The notes below the pieces were generated by a model. That model was given only the letters and a program-made list of their open reading frames with translations, was not told the origin of the DNA and made no database searches. Made by a program: the position numbers and the translations under genes. From Poriferisodalis sp026713105 (GTDB lineage: Bacteria > Actinomycetota > Acidimicrobiia > Acidimicrobiales > Poriferisodalaceae), in the NCBI GenBank assembly GCA_965115995.1, contig OZ220472.1:1178001-1242000 (forward strand): 64,000 bases of DNA, written 5' to 3'. How positions within the stretch are numbered: position 1 is the stretch's first letter; the number at the start of each line of letters is the position of its first letter. Below are positions 34,656-44,921 of the stretch, in pieces.

Positions 34656-35618
34656 TCAGTCGCTGGCGCGCCGAAGTATGTGTTCGACGATCTCGGGGCC
34701 GTGGGTGAACTGCAGGAAGTGACCGGCGTCGGCCAGCACGTCGATCGGTGCGTTCATCCGACCCGCCCAAGTGCGGCCCCACTCTTCGTTGAAGCCGTCG
34801 TCGAGGGCGCCCCAGACGAAGCGGGCGGCCTTGTCCCAGCCCAGCAGCACCCGGTAGTGCAGTTCCTGCCCGGCGCCATTGCCGCTGTCGTAGTTCCCGA
34901 CGGGGATCGACAGCGGGAACCAGCGGGCTCCGTTGAAGCCTTCTTCGGGCAGGCCCCGGAACGGTGCGGAGAAGCCTGCGTACCTCAGGGCTGCTTCGCC
35001 TTCGAGTGCCGGTTCGACGCCGGCCTTGATCGCCGGAACCACGTCGCGTGAGCGCACCATGCGTCCGGCCAGCAGAGGAACGAGACCGATGCTCGGCTGG
35101 GGATGCGCATACCGTCCGCCTGGCTTCCACGCGGCGATCCACTGCAGGAAGCTCTCGTCGTAGTCGAACTCCGGGTGATGGAGCCAAGTGTTCATGACCA
35201 CGAGCCGGCTGAACCGGTCCGGCATCATCGCCGCCTGGGCGAGGCCGATCGGGCCGCCCCAGTCCTGGCAGACCACCGAGATGTCCGACAGGTCCAGGCC
35301 GCAGGTCAGCGAACTCAGCACTTCGGAATGGCGGGCGATCGAGTACCAGTTCGGGTCGGTCGGCTTGTCGCTGCGGCCGAAGCCGAGGTGGTCGGGGGCG
35401 ATGCAGCGGTACCCGGCCTCGACGAGACCCGGAATCATGGTGCGGTATAGGTACGCCCACGTCGGCATGCCGTGCAGCAACAACATGACGGGCCCGTCGG
35501 ACGGGCCTTCGTCGATGTAGTGGACGCGCAGGTCCTTCCATTGGTGGTAGCGGGGCTCGTAGTCCCAGTCGGTGAGTGCGTCGAAATGCGCATCGTCAGT
35601 ACGTACAAACTCAGTCAT
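34656..35618 (-). CDS. Haloalkane dehalogenase-like alpha/beta hydrolase
   Basis: 320 aa from ATG 35618. The nucleophile motif is VVCQDWGG with D119, followed by Trp as in haloalkane dehalogenases, where an Asp nucleophile replaces Ser. The oxyanion region reads HGMPTW, the cap region follows, and the catalytic His is in DAGHFLQFTHG. The family splits carbon-halogen bonds to give alcohol and halide. It is related to the protein at 45572-46480 but differs in the oxyanion motif (HGM here, HGE there). Epoxide hydrolase activity cannot be excluded by sequence alone. Confidence 0.82.
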   Translation of the reverse strand: MTEFVRTDDAHFDALTDWDYEPRYHQWKDLRVHYIDEGPSDGPVMLLLHGMPTWAYLYRTMIPGLVEAGYRCIAPDHLGFGRSDKPTDPNWYSIARHSEVLSSLTCGLDLSDISVVCQDWGGPIGLAQAAMMPDRFSRLVVMNTWLHHPEFDYDESFLQWIAAWKPGGRYAHPQPSIGLVPLLAGRMVRSRDVVPAIKAGVEPALEGEAALRYAGFSAPFRGLPEEGFNGARWFPLSIPVGNYDSGNGAGQELHYRVLLGWDKAARFVWGALDDGFNEEWGRTWAGRMNAPIDVLADAGHFLQFTHGPEIVEHILRRASD

Positions 35619-35672
35619 GGGTGCCTGCCAGATCCGTCGATGTCGGCAAATGATGCCCGAATTGGCCCCGGG

Positions 35673-36305
35673 TCAGTGCAGGTCGAGCGACATGCGCTGT
35701 TCCATCGGGACGCCGTGGCTGTGGGGGATGGGCGTGATGGTCTGCGCCAGAACCTCGAAGCCGAATGCCTCGTAGAACTTGACGGCAGGGTTGTCCGACA
35801 GCACGTCGAGGTGGACCACCCGGTACCCCTCGTCGGTGGCCCGTTCGATGGCGTCCTTCAGAAGTGCCGCGCCGATGCCTTGGCCGTGCATCTCAGGCCG
35901 AACCGCCAGCGCATGGACGTAATAGGCGCTCGAGGGAATGACGACGTTGAGGTAGCTGGCGAGGTAGGAGCGCCGACCGATGTCGGCGAGCTCGGAGGCC
36001 GTGACGACTCCGTCGTCCAAGATGGAATGCCACAGCGGTCGCAGCGTCTTCTTGCGGCGCTCGAACTCGGGTCCGGCAAATCCAATCTCGATTCCCAGCA
36101 GGTCCTCGCCGTCGAGAGCGAGCGTCGACACGTCGTAGCCGTAGAGCGTGCCTTCGGCGAGCCACGAGTCGCCGACCAGGCGGTCGAAGGCCGCTCGGGT
36201 GCCGAACTGGTAGTCGTAGGTCGAGGGGCCGGTCGAGTGCGCCAGCTCGACGACCCCGCCAGTGAACCGCGCCGCCCGGTCGCTGTCGACAGTGACGATC
36301 TCCAT
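35673..36305 (-). CDS. GNAT family N-acetyltransferase
   Basis: 210 aa from ATG 36305. The acetyl-CoA loop is in VRPEMHGQGIGAALL, followed by DAIERATDEGYRVVHLDV and the C-terminal NPAVKFYEAFGFEVL, the usual order of the fold. The N-terminal 100 residues are not specific. The acceptor is unknown. It lies 54 bp upstream of the dehalogenase gene on the same strand and is divergent from the phytanoyl-CoA dioxygenase gene. Confidence 0.85.
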   Translation of the reverse strand: MEIVTVDSDRAARFTGGVVELAHSTGPSTYDYQFGTRAAFDRLVGDSWLAEGTLYGYDVSTLALDGEDLLGIEIGFAGPEFERRKKTLRPLWHSILDDGVVTASELADIGRRSYLASYLNVVIPSSAYYVHALAVRPEMHGQGIGAALLKDAIERATDEGYRVVHLDVLSDNPAVKFYEAFGFEVLAQTITPIPHSHGVPMEQRMSLDLH

Positions 36306-36464
36306 AGGTGCCCCCTAGCTCGTGCTTTGCCGCCGGTCCCGACGCTAGCCCTGCCTCGAAATCAGGTCAGCGGGACCGCCCAGGCCAATGTGAGGCGCCG
36401 GTTGAGGGGTAGTTTCTGAAGGAGCCGCCCGACCTGCGGGCGCTCGACGCTGAGACGTGTTGCC

Positions 36465-37352
36465 ATGAGCATGACCACCGTTCGTTCGCTGCAAAGGACC
36501 CCTGCTGCGGCGGGGCTTGAACCCGTACTTGCGGCGCTGCAGGAAGACGGCGGCGTCATTGTCGAAGGCATGTTCCCCGTTGAGACCATTGCCCAGATAC
36601 GTGAAGCCGCCGATGACTTCGCACGGGGCGAAGAGCCTGGCGGTGCCACACAGGGCCTCGGCGAGGATGGCAAGCGCTTCGTCGGGGCGAACACGATCCG
36701 GTTCTCGAGCCTGGCCCGCCTGACACCGGCGTTCTTCGATGTCCTCGACAACGAGCTCTACGCCCAGATTGCCGATGCGGTGCTGCTGCCGATCTGCGGT
36801 TCGTACTGGCTCAACACGGCACAGGTGATGTACATCGGCCCGGGCGAGTCCGCCCAGATGCTGCATCGGGACGCCAACAACTGGTGGGCATTCGTGAAGG
36901 CCACGTGGCCGGATTCGCCCGAGGTCACGCTCAGCGCCATGATCGGGCTCGAGGAGGTCACCGAGGAACTGGGCGCTACCCGGGTGGTGCCGGGCAGCCA
37001 TCGCCAGTCTGAGCTCGCTCGCTATGAAGAGCGAGAATCCGTGCCGGCCGAGCTGGGTCCGGGCGACGCGCTCGTCTACTCGGGATACGTGCTGCACGGC
37101 GGCGGCGCCAACCAGACGGCAGACCGGTGGCGCCGGGCATTCCATTGCAGCTTCGTCGCCGGTTGGCTGACGCCCGAAGAAGCCAGCCCGCTCGATTTCG
37201 GCCTGGGTGAGCTGTCCGGCCACAGCGAGCGGGTACAGCGACTGCTCGGCCACAGCTCGTACGATCCGCGCCCCTACAACGGCGGCGGCTTGTGGCTCCG
37301 CCACGCCCGCGAGATGCAGGACGTGGTGGACTCCAACGGCAATACTGCCTGA
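36465..37352 (+). CDS. Phytanoyl-CoA dioxygenase (PhyH) family protein
   Basis: 295 aa from ATG 36465. Fe(II) ligands: HxD in QMLHRDANNWW and a distal His in YSGYVLHGGGANQT, with Arg shortly after for 2-oxoglutarate. Such enzymes hydroxylate branched acyl-CoAs, small acids or natural products. It is the first gene of a three-gene run: PhyH, F420-type small protein, PhyH. The gap to the next gene is 22 bp. Confidence 0.87.
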   Translation: MSMTTVRSLQRTPAAAGLEPVLAALQEDGGVIVEGMFPVETIAQIREAADDFARGEEPGGATQGLGEDGKRFVGANTIRFSSLARLTPAFFDVLDNELYAQIADAVLLPICGSYWLNTAQVMYIGPGESAQMLHRDANNWWAFVKATWPDSPEVTLSAMIGLEEVTEELGATRVVPGSHRQSELARYEERESVPAELGPGDALVYSGYVLHGGGANQTADRWRRAFHCSFVAGWLTPEEASPLDFGLGELSGHSERVQRLLGHSSYDPRPYNGGGLWLRHAREMQDVVDSNGNTA

Positions 37353-37374
37353 GCCCACCGGACTGGAGATTCCC

Positions 37375-37794
37375 ATGGACTTTTTGAAGATGAACGAACC
37401 TGTAATCAAGGAGTTCCGCGAGAACGAGGGCAATTGCAGCGGCTGGCTCAAGGGCGCACCGATGATCCTGGTCACCATGACCGGTGCAAAGTCCGGCCGT
37501 GAGCTGTGCTCGCCGCTCGTGTACTCCACCGACGGCGACGACATCGTCATCATCGCCTCCAAGGGCGGCGCCCCCACGAATCCGAACTGGTACTACAACC
37601 TCGTCGCCAACCCCACCGTCTCCGTCGAGGTGGGCACCGACACATGGGAGGCCACGGCGCAACTCACCGAGGGCGACGAGCGCAAGCGGCTGTTCGATGC
37701 TCAGGCTGCGCTGATGCCGCAGTTCGCCGAGTACGAGACGAGCGCCAGCGAGCACGGCCGCGAAATCCCCGTCTTCCGCCTCGTCCGCAACTGA
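37375..37794 (+). CDS. Deazaflavin (F420)-dependent nitroreductase-family protein, Ddn-like
   Basis: 139 aa from ATG 37375. The split beta-barrel signature is present: TMTGAKSGRELCSPLVY, IIASKGGAPTNPNWYYNLVANP and a C-terminal FRLVR. In M. tuberculosis Ddn this family reduces quinones or nitroimidazoles with F420H2. It lies between two PhyH-type genes with 20-22 bp gaps, so it is probably co-translated. It implies that the organism makes F420. Confidence 0.87.
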   Translation: MDFLKMNEPVIKEFRENEGNCSGWLKGAPMILVTMTGAKSGRELCSPLVYSTDGDDIVIIASKGGAPTNPNWYYNLVANPTVSVEVGTDTWEATAQLTEGDERKRLFDAQAALMPQFAEYETSASEHGREIPVFRLVRN

Positions 37795-37814
37795 CCCTCG
37801 ATCGGGGGTGTCCG

Positions 37815-38750
37815 ATGATTGATCCCACCCGCGCGGTCACCGACGCGGAGTTGGAGACCTACGACCGCGACGGCGTCGTGGTGTTGCGCGACATCTGTCC
37901 CCTCGACTGGGTCGACGAATTCCGGGTTGTCCTCGACGGAGTGTTCAACCGCGACACCGATGTCGGCCGCGAGGGGCTCGTGACCGGCGCGAGCCGGGCT
38001 GGAAGCAGGGTGGACGTTGCCGAACGTGTGCGCCAGATGATGAAGAACCACGACGTCTCGACGTTGGCGATCGAGCCGAACCGGGTGCCGGAAGGGCGCA
38101 ACATCGTGGAGACCGACGCGTGCAGCTGGCATACCGGACTGCGCGACATGCACGTCAACGGTCCCTTGCCGCCCATCGTCGCTGCTTTGACCCGCAGCGA
38201 GCGCGTGAATCTCTACAGCGACCAGCTGTTCATGAAGGAACCCGGGTCGAGTGTGCGCACACCGTGGCACCAGGACAAGCCGTACTGGCTGCTGCAGGGC
38301 ACCAAGGTGGCCGTCTGCTGGGTACCGGTCGATGAAGTCACGGTGGAATCCGGCGTCATGGGCTATGTCGCTGGGAGTCACCGCTGGGGCAAGGTGTTCA
38401 AGCCGAACGACTTCGTGACCCTGAGAGGAACTTTCAAGCTCCCGGGCCTGAGTTTCGACGGTCTCGACGAACTCCCGGCGATCGACGACCGCCCTGAGGA
38501 TTTCGACATACGCAGGCACGAGGCCGGGCCCGGCGACGTGATCGTGCACCACTGGATGACGCTGCACGGCTCGCTGGGCAATACCAGCGCCGACCGGCTG
38601 CGGCGAGCGGCCTCGGTGCGTTTCGCCGGTGAGGACGTCACCTTCTACAAGCGAGCCTCGTCGCCCGAGCCGTTCCGCAACACCGTCGGGCTGCAGGACG
38701 GCGACGGTCTCGACGGCGCCGAGCGATTCCCCCGGGTCTGGCCCCGCTGA
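37815..38750 (+). CDS. Phytanoyl-CoA dioxygenase (PhyH) family protein
   Basis: 311 aa from ATG 37815, preceded by GGGGGT. The HxD motif is in TPWHQDKPYW, and the distal His lies in VIVHHWMTLHGS followed by NRL/R-type residues. The N-terminus has FNRDTDVG and EGRNIVE segments. Divergent from the PhyH at 36465-37352, so the pair probably acts on different positions or substrates. Frames opened upstream of this ATG are shadows of the Ddn-like gene. Confidence 0.85.
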   Translation: MIDPTRAVTDAELETYDRDGVVVLRDICPLDWVDEFRVVLDGVFNRDTDVGREGLVTGASRAGSRVDVAERVRQMMKNHDVSTLAIEPNRVPEGRNIVETDACSWHTGLRDMHVNGPLPPIVAALTRSERVNLYSDQLFMKEPGSSVRTPWHQDKPYWLLQGTKVAVCWVPVDEVTVESGVMGYVAGSHRWGKVFKPNDFVTLRGTFKLPGLSFDGLDELPAIDDRPEDFDIRRHEAGPGDVIVHHWMTLHGSLGNTSADRLRRAASVRFAGEDVTFYKRASSPEPFRNTVGLQDGDGLDGAERFPRVWPR

Positions 38751-38849
38751 TCGGGACAAATGGGCGGGCCTGCCGCTGACCGCCTGTTGCGCTGCGAAGT
38801 CCGGCCGACACGGGAGTGGGGAAACGCCGGGCTCAGGCATGCTGTGCCG

Positions 38850-39641
38850 GTGACGTCGCCGCCGCACCATTCGAAGACCGATCGGCACCAGGCATTCAAC
38901 GAGCTCGCCGGTGCCTACAGCAGGGCTCGGCCTCAATATCCCGAACCTTTGTGGAGGGCGTTGCGCGCCATGCTCGACGATCGTCTCGTCCCGGCAGTGG
39001 CAGCCGATGTCGGATCGGGAACCGGTATTGCGACCAGGCAGCTTGCGGCTGCGCTGCCGCATTGGCAAATCGTCGGGATTGAACCCGGCGAGGGCATGCG
39101 TGCCCAGGCTGCGAACGACAGCCGCGGCACAGCCATCGAATTCCGTGTCGGCAGTGCTGAAGATGTGCCCATGGAGGAAGCGTCAGCGGGTCTGGTAGTC
39201 GCTGCTCAGGCGTTGCATTGGTTCGATCACGCCCGCTTCTACGCCGAGGCTCAGCGGGTATTGGCCCCTGGTGGACTCATCGGGATCATCCAGAACAATC
39301 GTGTCTGGCAGCGCTCGCCCGTCTTCGACGCATACGAGGCGTTTCTTGAAGAGCACAGTCCGGGTTACTCACGGGATTACCGCTGTTTTGATGTCATCGC
39401 CGAGTTGTCAGCGGCTGGCTATGCGCACGTCACACGTACGGCCTGCGAGTGGAGTTGGCCGATGACACATGAGTTGTTCATCCAGGTGGTGAGCTCAACC
39501 ACCAAAATGCAGGCAGCGGTCGACAATCTGGGCGAAGCAGAGGCCACGCAACGGCTGCGAGAACTCCTGGGTCATCACCACCCTTCGGGCAACTTTGAAG
39601 TGCCCTACATCTCCGATCTGTACACCGGCCAGCGTTCATAG
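38850..39641 (+). CDS. Class I SAM-dependent methyltransferase
   Basis: 263 aa from GTG 38850; the frame is open back to 38760, so a longer N-terminus is possible. Motif I is ADVGSGTGIATRQLA, the acidic residue after beta 2 is in VGIEPGEG, and SAEDVPMEEASAGLVV plus LHWFDHARFY resemble the trans-aconitate/UbiE-like Methyltransf_11 group. Its substrate is unknown. It is followed closely by apt on the same strand. Confidence 0.85.
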   Translation: MTSPPHHSKTDRHQAFNELAGAYSRARPQYPEPLWRALRAMLDDRLVPAVAADVGSGTGIATRQLAAALPHWQIVGIEPGEGMRAQAANDSRGTAIEFRVGSAEDVPMEEASAGLVVAAQALHWFDHARFYAEAQRVLAPGGLIGIIQNNRVWQRSPVFDAYEAFLEEHSPGYSRDYRCFDVIAELSAAGYAHVTRTACEWSWPMTHELFIQVVSSTTKMQAAVDNLGEAEATQRLRELLGHHHPSGNFEVPYISDLYTGQRS

Positions 39642-39659
39642 ATGTGCGAGAAATGAGGG

Positions 39660-40193
39660 ATGTCGGACATGGATCGGACTATGTGGAGGTCGTTGATACG
39701 GGATGTGCCGGACTTTCCTCGGGCGGGGATTGTCTTCAAGGACATCACGCCGTTGTTGGCCGATGCGGCGGGGCTGCGAGCTTGTGTCGATGCGCTGGTA
39801 GAGCCGTTCGGGGACCACAGCGTCGACCTTGTTGCGGCACCTGAGGCTCGGGGCTTTGTGATCGGAGCGATGGCCGCGGATCGGCTCGATGCTGGCTTTG
39901 TGCCGCTTCGCAAGCCGGGCAAGCTCCCGCGCCAGACGCTGCGAGCCGACTACGAACTCGAATACGGGTCCGAGAGCCTGGAGATGCACACCGACGCCGT
40001 CGTTGACGGGACAAGTGTGCTGATCGTCGACGATGTGCTCGCTACTGGCGGGACGGCCGCTGCGAGTGCTCGACTGGTCACGCTCGGCGGCGGCAATCTC
40101 GTGGGCTTCTCGTTCATCCTCGAGCTTGCGTTCCTCGCAGGTCGGCAGCAGCTCGGCGAGGCGCACGTCGCTGCGGCGATCACCGTGGAGTAG
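39660..40193 (+). CDS. apt: Adenine phosphoribosyltransferase
   Basis: 177 aa from ATG 39660, full length. The family N-terminus IRDVPDFPRAGIVFKDITPL, AAPEARGFVIGA and the PRPP-binding VLIVDDVLATGGTA are all present. It salvages adenine to AMP in the cytoplasm and is the one plainly housekeeping gene in the window. A second ATG three codons on is an alternative start. The downstream PPOX-type gene follows after about 100 bp. Confidence 0.95.
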   Translation: MSDMDRTMWRSLIRDVPDFPRAGIVFKDITPLLADAAGLRACVDALVEPFGDHSVDLVAAPEARGFVIGAMAADRLDAGFVPLRKPGKLPRQTLRADYELEYGSESLEMHTDAVVDGTSVLIVDDVLATGGTAAASARLVTLGGGNLVGFSFILELAFLAGRQQLGEAHVAAAITVE

Positions 40194-40295
40194 CGAGCGC
40201 GACGGCAGCAGGCACGAACGACGGTGCCGTGGCGTTGGCGCGGCGACCTCGCTTACGGTGAGTCCGACCGGCGGATCCATACAGCGAGGCAACCC

Positions 40296-40721
40296 ATGAG
40301 CACACCGACACCGAAGATCATGAGCGCGGAGGCTCAGAACCTGGTGCGCAGGCCGAACTTCGCGCACCTCGCGACTGTCCGTGCGAACGGGTCGCCCAAG
40401 CTCGACCCGGTCTGGATCGACCTCGTCGACGAATCCACGGTGATCATGGCCACGGGTGAGGACTCGCTCAAGACGCAGAACATCGTGCGCGATCCACGCG
40501 TGGCCATCTCGATCGTCGATATCGACAACCCCTACGAGGAGCTGCAGTTGCGCGGTACGTGCGTGGTCGAGCCCGACGCCGATATGGCGGTCCTCGACGC
40601 GCTGAGCCACAAGTACACGGGCAAACCGTTCCCGGCCCGTGGAGACACGGGCGTCGCGTTGCGGGTCACGGTCACCCAGTACCTGTACCAAGACCTGCCC
40701 TTCGAGCACACCCCGGTGTAG
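40296..40721 (+). CDS. PPOX-class F420-dependent oxidoreductase
   Basis: 141 aa from ATG 40296. It has the flavin/F420-binding split barrel pattern: NFAHLATVRANGSPKLDPVW, STVIMATGEDSLKTQNIVRD, PRVAISIVD. Members reduce F420-linked substrates or bind heme/biliverdin. The genes on either side do not show its role. Frames opened further upstream lack family similarity. Confidence 0.87.
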   Translation: MSTPTPKIMSAEAQNLVRRPNFAHLATVRANGSPKLDPVWIDLVDESTVIMATGEDSLKTQNIVRDPRVAISIVDIDNPYEELQLRGTCVVEPDADMAVLDALSHKYTGKPFPARGDTGVALRVTVTQYLYQDLPFEHTPV

Positions 40722-40785
40722 GCGGTCTCGACCTCAAACGCAGCACAGCACTCGCCACGACCGCGCCCAACGAGGCGCCGTCACG

Positions 40786-43130
40786 TCACGGCTGGTTGGC
40801 AGCGCCTGGCGTGGGTGCGTCGACCGTCTCGAATCGTCCGGTGACGTCGGGCACTCGGGCGTAGCTCTGGCTCGCACCCGCCTGGCCGTCGTCCCAGTTG
40901 ACGCTGGCGACGAGTGTCCCATCTAGCAGCCAGATGCCCAGCGCTTCGTCGCTCCCGAGCGCGAAGCCGGGCCAGCCGTCCTTGTCGAGGCTGAATTGCA
41001 TGTATGCACCTGGCTGGATGACTGTGCCGGCTGGGAAGGGCACTCGCTTCCCGACGTCCGTGAGATCGTCAGCCATCTCGAAGCCGTCGAGCGCTATGGG
41101 CACCCGCGATGCGTTGTGCAGCTCGAACCAGTCCAGCGGATCGCCCTTGGCGGCCACCTCATTGATGACCAACCCGACATCAAGCGGTGAATCTGACGGG
41201 TCAGCGCCCTGGGCGTCTGCGCCGCTGATGCCAGACGGCGATGGGGACCACCCGTATGCGCCCGAGAAGGAGCCGGCGATACCGGCGCCGGGGGTCGTCC
41301 CGCCGCTCGACAGTTCTAGCGACCCCTCGGTGAACGGCGAGAAGCTGTCCGGCGTCGACGCTCCCGCGGGGATCGACCAGATTCCTCCCGCTATGGCGTC
41401 CACGCCGATGACCAGCGTTCGGCCCGCCACCAGCTGGCGCGGGTCGATGACCAACGACATTCCGTTGACCGAGCCGTCGGAATCGAGCCCTGCGACGACG
41501 ATGGACGCAGGTCTGTCGATCTCCGGAAGCAGGATGCTCTCGTCGGGGTTGGCGTCACCGGCGAAAACCCCGATGCGGTCAATCGACTCGGGGGATCCGT
41601 CCAGCACCAGGTTGTGGACTGTTCCCTGCCCGAACGGATTGGGGCTCAAGTTGCTGCCCCAGGTCGTCTCAAAGGTGACCTCTAGGGTTCCTGACCCCCC
41701 GGTGGGCGGCGCAGTCAACGCGGTTTCGGGCCACTCGGCTTCGGGCCACTCGGGAGGTGTCGGCGACAGGTCAGCGAGGATCTCGGCTTTGCGCTTGGAG
41801 ATGAACGACCGCAACCGCTTGGTGTCGGCCGCTGCCGCCCGGGCTTCGGCGGGAAGGGCGTGCTGCTGAACGATGGCGGCCATCTCGTCGACCGCCGCCA
41901 ACAGCTCGGTCTCGTCCCAGATGTCGTCCAGAAGCTGCTTCAGCGTGCGACGTATTTCGCCCGCCAATCCGGGTGGTTGTACAAGCGGTTGGGAATGGCG
42001 GTGAGCGCCAGCACCGACGGCGGAGGATTGGAGATGTTGTCGAAAGGATTGGGGTCGTCGGAAAGGTGGAATGTGCCGTCGGTGCCCCACGGCATGAACA
42101 CGAACCGGCCGTCGGGCACCCGGTAGAACCAGTAGTTGTTCCGGTCGCCGGCGTAGCCGTCCCAGTGACCCACCAGCACTTCGGTAGCCCAGAACGACAG
42201 GAAGTGGTCGAGGTCGACGATCTCTTCCAGCGCCGCCAGTCCGGCATCGGAGGGGTCGCTCAAGGCTGCGACGACGGCGTCGATGTCGGACCAGTCGTCG
42301 GCGTCTTCGTTGGTCTTCTTCTCGAAGGTGCCACGGAACTCCGGCATGAAGTCGCTGACCGTGCCTTCGTACAGGTTGCCTTCAGCACTCCCGAAATGGT
42401 GCGTGAGGAACGGGGCCTTGAACTCCTCGACGTGTACGTACAGCCCGAGATCGGTGCCGTTCACCGACACGGTGGCGAAGTTGCAGCGCGGTGCAGGGTT
42501 GCCAGCAGCGGCGAACACCCGGAACGACAGGCAGGTGTTGACCATCGAAGGGTCCTGAACGCTGTTGTTCAGGGTCATTCGGTTCATGCCCTCTGACAGG
42601 GACTGATCGTCGACGTACTTGTCGAAGCGGAGCTTGAGGGACGGCTTGGTGGAGCTCTGGGAGCCGACGAAACCCTTCTTGCGCACACCCACCGCTGCGT
42701 GCATCTGGCCGTCGACGGTCACCGTGGCGCCGAACCACGTGTAGATGCTGGCGAAGGGCCGCGAGAGGCCGTATTCCTCGATCTCCGCGAACACGTCCGC
42801 GAGGGTGCGAGTCTGGTGACGCAGGGTGTCCCAGTCCTCGACGGCGATCTCGATGCTGATGTCGAGCACGTGGCCGAGGTCGAAATAGGCCTCGCGCGGC
42901 AGGGCCTCGCCGTCCTCTCGAAGTGCTACTGACGCAGTGGTCGTAGAGGGGACCGCGTCCGGGGTGAGCTCGGTGGTGGACGGGGCTGCATCGGAGGCGA
43001 GACTCGGGGCCGCCCGAACACCGTCGTCGGCCGTGCTGGTGCAGCCAGCCGCGATCATCGCGACAGCCACGAGCACGGCGGCCAAGCGGCGCTGACGTCG
43101 AGCCCGTGATCGCATTCGTCCACCTCCCAA
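40786..43130 (-). pseudogene. CotH-like/lamin-tail-domain lipoprotein gene with one frameshift
   Basis: The N-terminal frame (43130 to 41940) has a lipoprotein signal (basic start, then MIAAGC) and a CotH kinase-like domain, with GVRKKGFVGSQS, LNNSVQDPSM and FMPWGTDGTFHL. It ends at a TGA just after HPDWRAKYVAR. Family-like sequence resumes in another frame (TLKQLLDDIWDETELL) down to 40786. That part adds a beta-rich region and a C-terminal lamin-tail domain (INEVAAKGDPLDWFELHN). Around 41945-41950 one base appears to be missing. The choices are a recent inactivating deletion, a sequencing error, or -1 frameshifting, for which I see no slippery heptamer. The true start may be the ATG at 43115. 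Probably a secreted surface or spore-coat-like protein. Confidence 0.75.
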
Positions 43131-43226
43131 CGTCAGCGAGACGTGAGCGGACCATATCGGTAGGCCTCATCGGGTATCGCAGTCAGCCCGCTTCGCTGTC
43201 CCCAGGTGCCCCTTAGGGTTGCGGCC

Positions 43227-44804
43227 GTGTCAGTGACGCCCGCCGATCGGCAGCATTACGACGCGATCGTCGTCGGCGGGGGACCAGTCGGCAGCATCGC
43301 GAGCCTGCATCTCGCCCGAGCCGGCAAGACGGTGGCGCTGGTCGAGGAATTCGAGCACCCGTACCCGTACCCCCGCGCGGTCATGTTCGACGCCTACTCG
43401 TGCGCGATCCTCGCCGAGATCCTGGGCGATCACTTCAGCCGCATCTCGCTGAAGCGGACCCCGCGAGCGGGCTACTACCTCGACAAGGACAACCTCGACG
43501 AGCCGTTCGCGCAGACCACGCTCGAAGTCGGCGACACCCGCAACTGGTTCGTGCAACCCCAAGTCGAGGACATCTTGCGGGACGTCATCAGCCAGGACGG
43601 CAACATTGACACGTTCTTCGGCTGGAGCGCCCGCAAGCTCTACACCGAAGGCGAGTCGCAGCTCACCATCGAAGAGCTGTCCAGCAGGACAATGCGCGAG
43701 CTGAGTTCGACGTACCTGCTCGGGTGTGACGGCGCCAACAGTTTCGTGCGCAAACAGGCCGGCGGCAGCCTCACCCAGCTCGGCGACAACGTCTTGTTCC
43801 TGGTGATCGACGCCATCTCTGCACCCGAGCATCGAGTGGGTGACGACGGCTGCGCCTACCAGATCGTCGACCAGCAGCGCCCGACGACCTACCTGCCGAT
43901 GGGCGTGGAGAATCACGTGCGGTGGGAATTCCGCATCAACCCCGGCGACGACATCTTGGAGATCCAGTCGCCCGAACGGATCCGGGAACTCATTGCTCCG
44001 TTCTCGGACCCTGATCACACCGAACTGCTGCGTCACACGATCTACAAGTTCAATTCGCTCATCGCAGACCGTTGGCGGTTCGGCAACGTCTTCCTGTGCG
44101 GTGATGCCGCTCACCAGACCTCGCCCTTCCTGGGCCAGGGCCTCAACATGGGCATTCGCAACACTCGGAACCTGTGCCAGAAGATCGAGCTGGTGGCTGC
44201 CGGCAGCGCCCCGAGTTCGCTGCTGGATCGCTACCAGGCCGAGTGCTTCGAGGACACGAAGGGCACGATCAAAGAGGCGCTCAAGATGGGCAAGCTGCTG
44301 TTCAACACCTCGCCGCCGGCCAACGCTTTGCGCGGGGCGATCAGCAGCCTGCGACGGGGCAAACCGATCGACATCACCGCCCAGATAGCGCCGACCGCGC
44401 GCGCACTCGACCTGGCCGACGACGTGCCGTCGAGCCTACGCAAGCTGCTGCCGAGGGTGCGTGTCGAACCCGACGGCGGCGACTCGACATTTCTCACGTT
44501 GCTGCATCCCGAACGGGCCAAGATCATCGCGGACGGCCCCATAGCGGCCGGGGTGTTCGACAGCCTCGGCGCCCTGCCCGATTCTGTCCGCCCCGACCTG
44601 TACGCCGCCGTTGACGGTCCGCAGGCCCGAACCATCGGTCAAGTCCTTGCGATCCCCGATGCACGCCAACGCTCTGCCTTGTTCGGCGATAGGTCCTATG
44701 TCGCCATGCTGGAGAACAGCGTCCTGCTCGGACGGTTCGCCTTCGGCGACGAGCGTGAGGTGTGCAATGCCTACCGTGCAGCCTTCCAACTGTCCCAGAG
44801 TTGA
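43227..44804 (+). CDS. FAD-dependent aromatic-ring monooxygenase (MhpA/PheA type)
   Basis: 525 aa from GTG 43227; an in-frame GTG at 43206 would add seven residues. FAD motifs: IVVGGGPVGSIASLHLARAG, the DG motif in LLGCDGANSFVR, and the GD motif in VFLCGDAAHQTSPFLGQG. The C-terminal thioredoxin-like domain is as in 3-(3-hydroxyphenyl)propionate hydroxylases. It uses NAD(P)H and oxygen to hydroxylate a phenolic or related ring. It is divergent from the CotH-like gene; a small unknown gene follows. Confidence 0.88.
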   Translation: MSVTPADRQHYDAIVVGGGPVGSIASLHLARAGKTVALVEEFEHPYPYPRAVMFDAYSCAILAEILGDHFSRISLKRTPRAGYYLDKDNLDEPFAQTTLEVGDTRNWFVQPQVEDILRDVISQDGNIDTFFGWSARKLYTEGESQLTIEELSSRTMRELSSTYLLGCDGANSFVRKQAGGSLTQLGDNVLFLVIDAISAPEHRVGDDGCAYQIVDQQRPTTYLPMGVENHVRWEFRINPGDDILEIQSPERIRELIAPFSDPDHTELLRHTIYKFNSLIADRWRFGNVFLCGDAAHQTSPFLGQGLNMGIRNTRNLCQKIELVAAGSAPSSLLDRYQAECFEDTKGTIKEALKMGKLLFNTSPPANALRGAISSLRRGKPIDITAQIAPTARALDLADDVPSSLRKLLPRVRVEPDGGDSTFLTLLHPERAKIIADGPIAAGVFDSLGALPDSVRPDLYAAVDGPQARTIGQVLAIPDARQRSALFGDRSYVAMLENSVLLGRFAFGDEREVCNAYRAAFQLSQS

Positions 44805-44921
44805 CCGCAACCGGCGAATTGATGCGGGAATCGTCATCGGTGACGACCTCACGACGATCGCACTCTGAGCTGCCCAACACCGACGCCATACACTCGCCGG
44901 CCTGCCAGCGACTGGAATCCC

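Noticed and set aside
41940..42000. TGA at 41940-41942 in the CotH-like gene as another Sec codon
   Set aside because: Downstream similarity resumes in a different frame, so this is a frameshift and not a recoded UGA.
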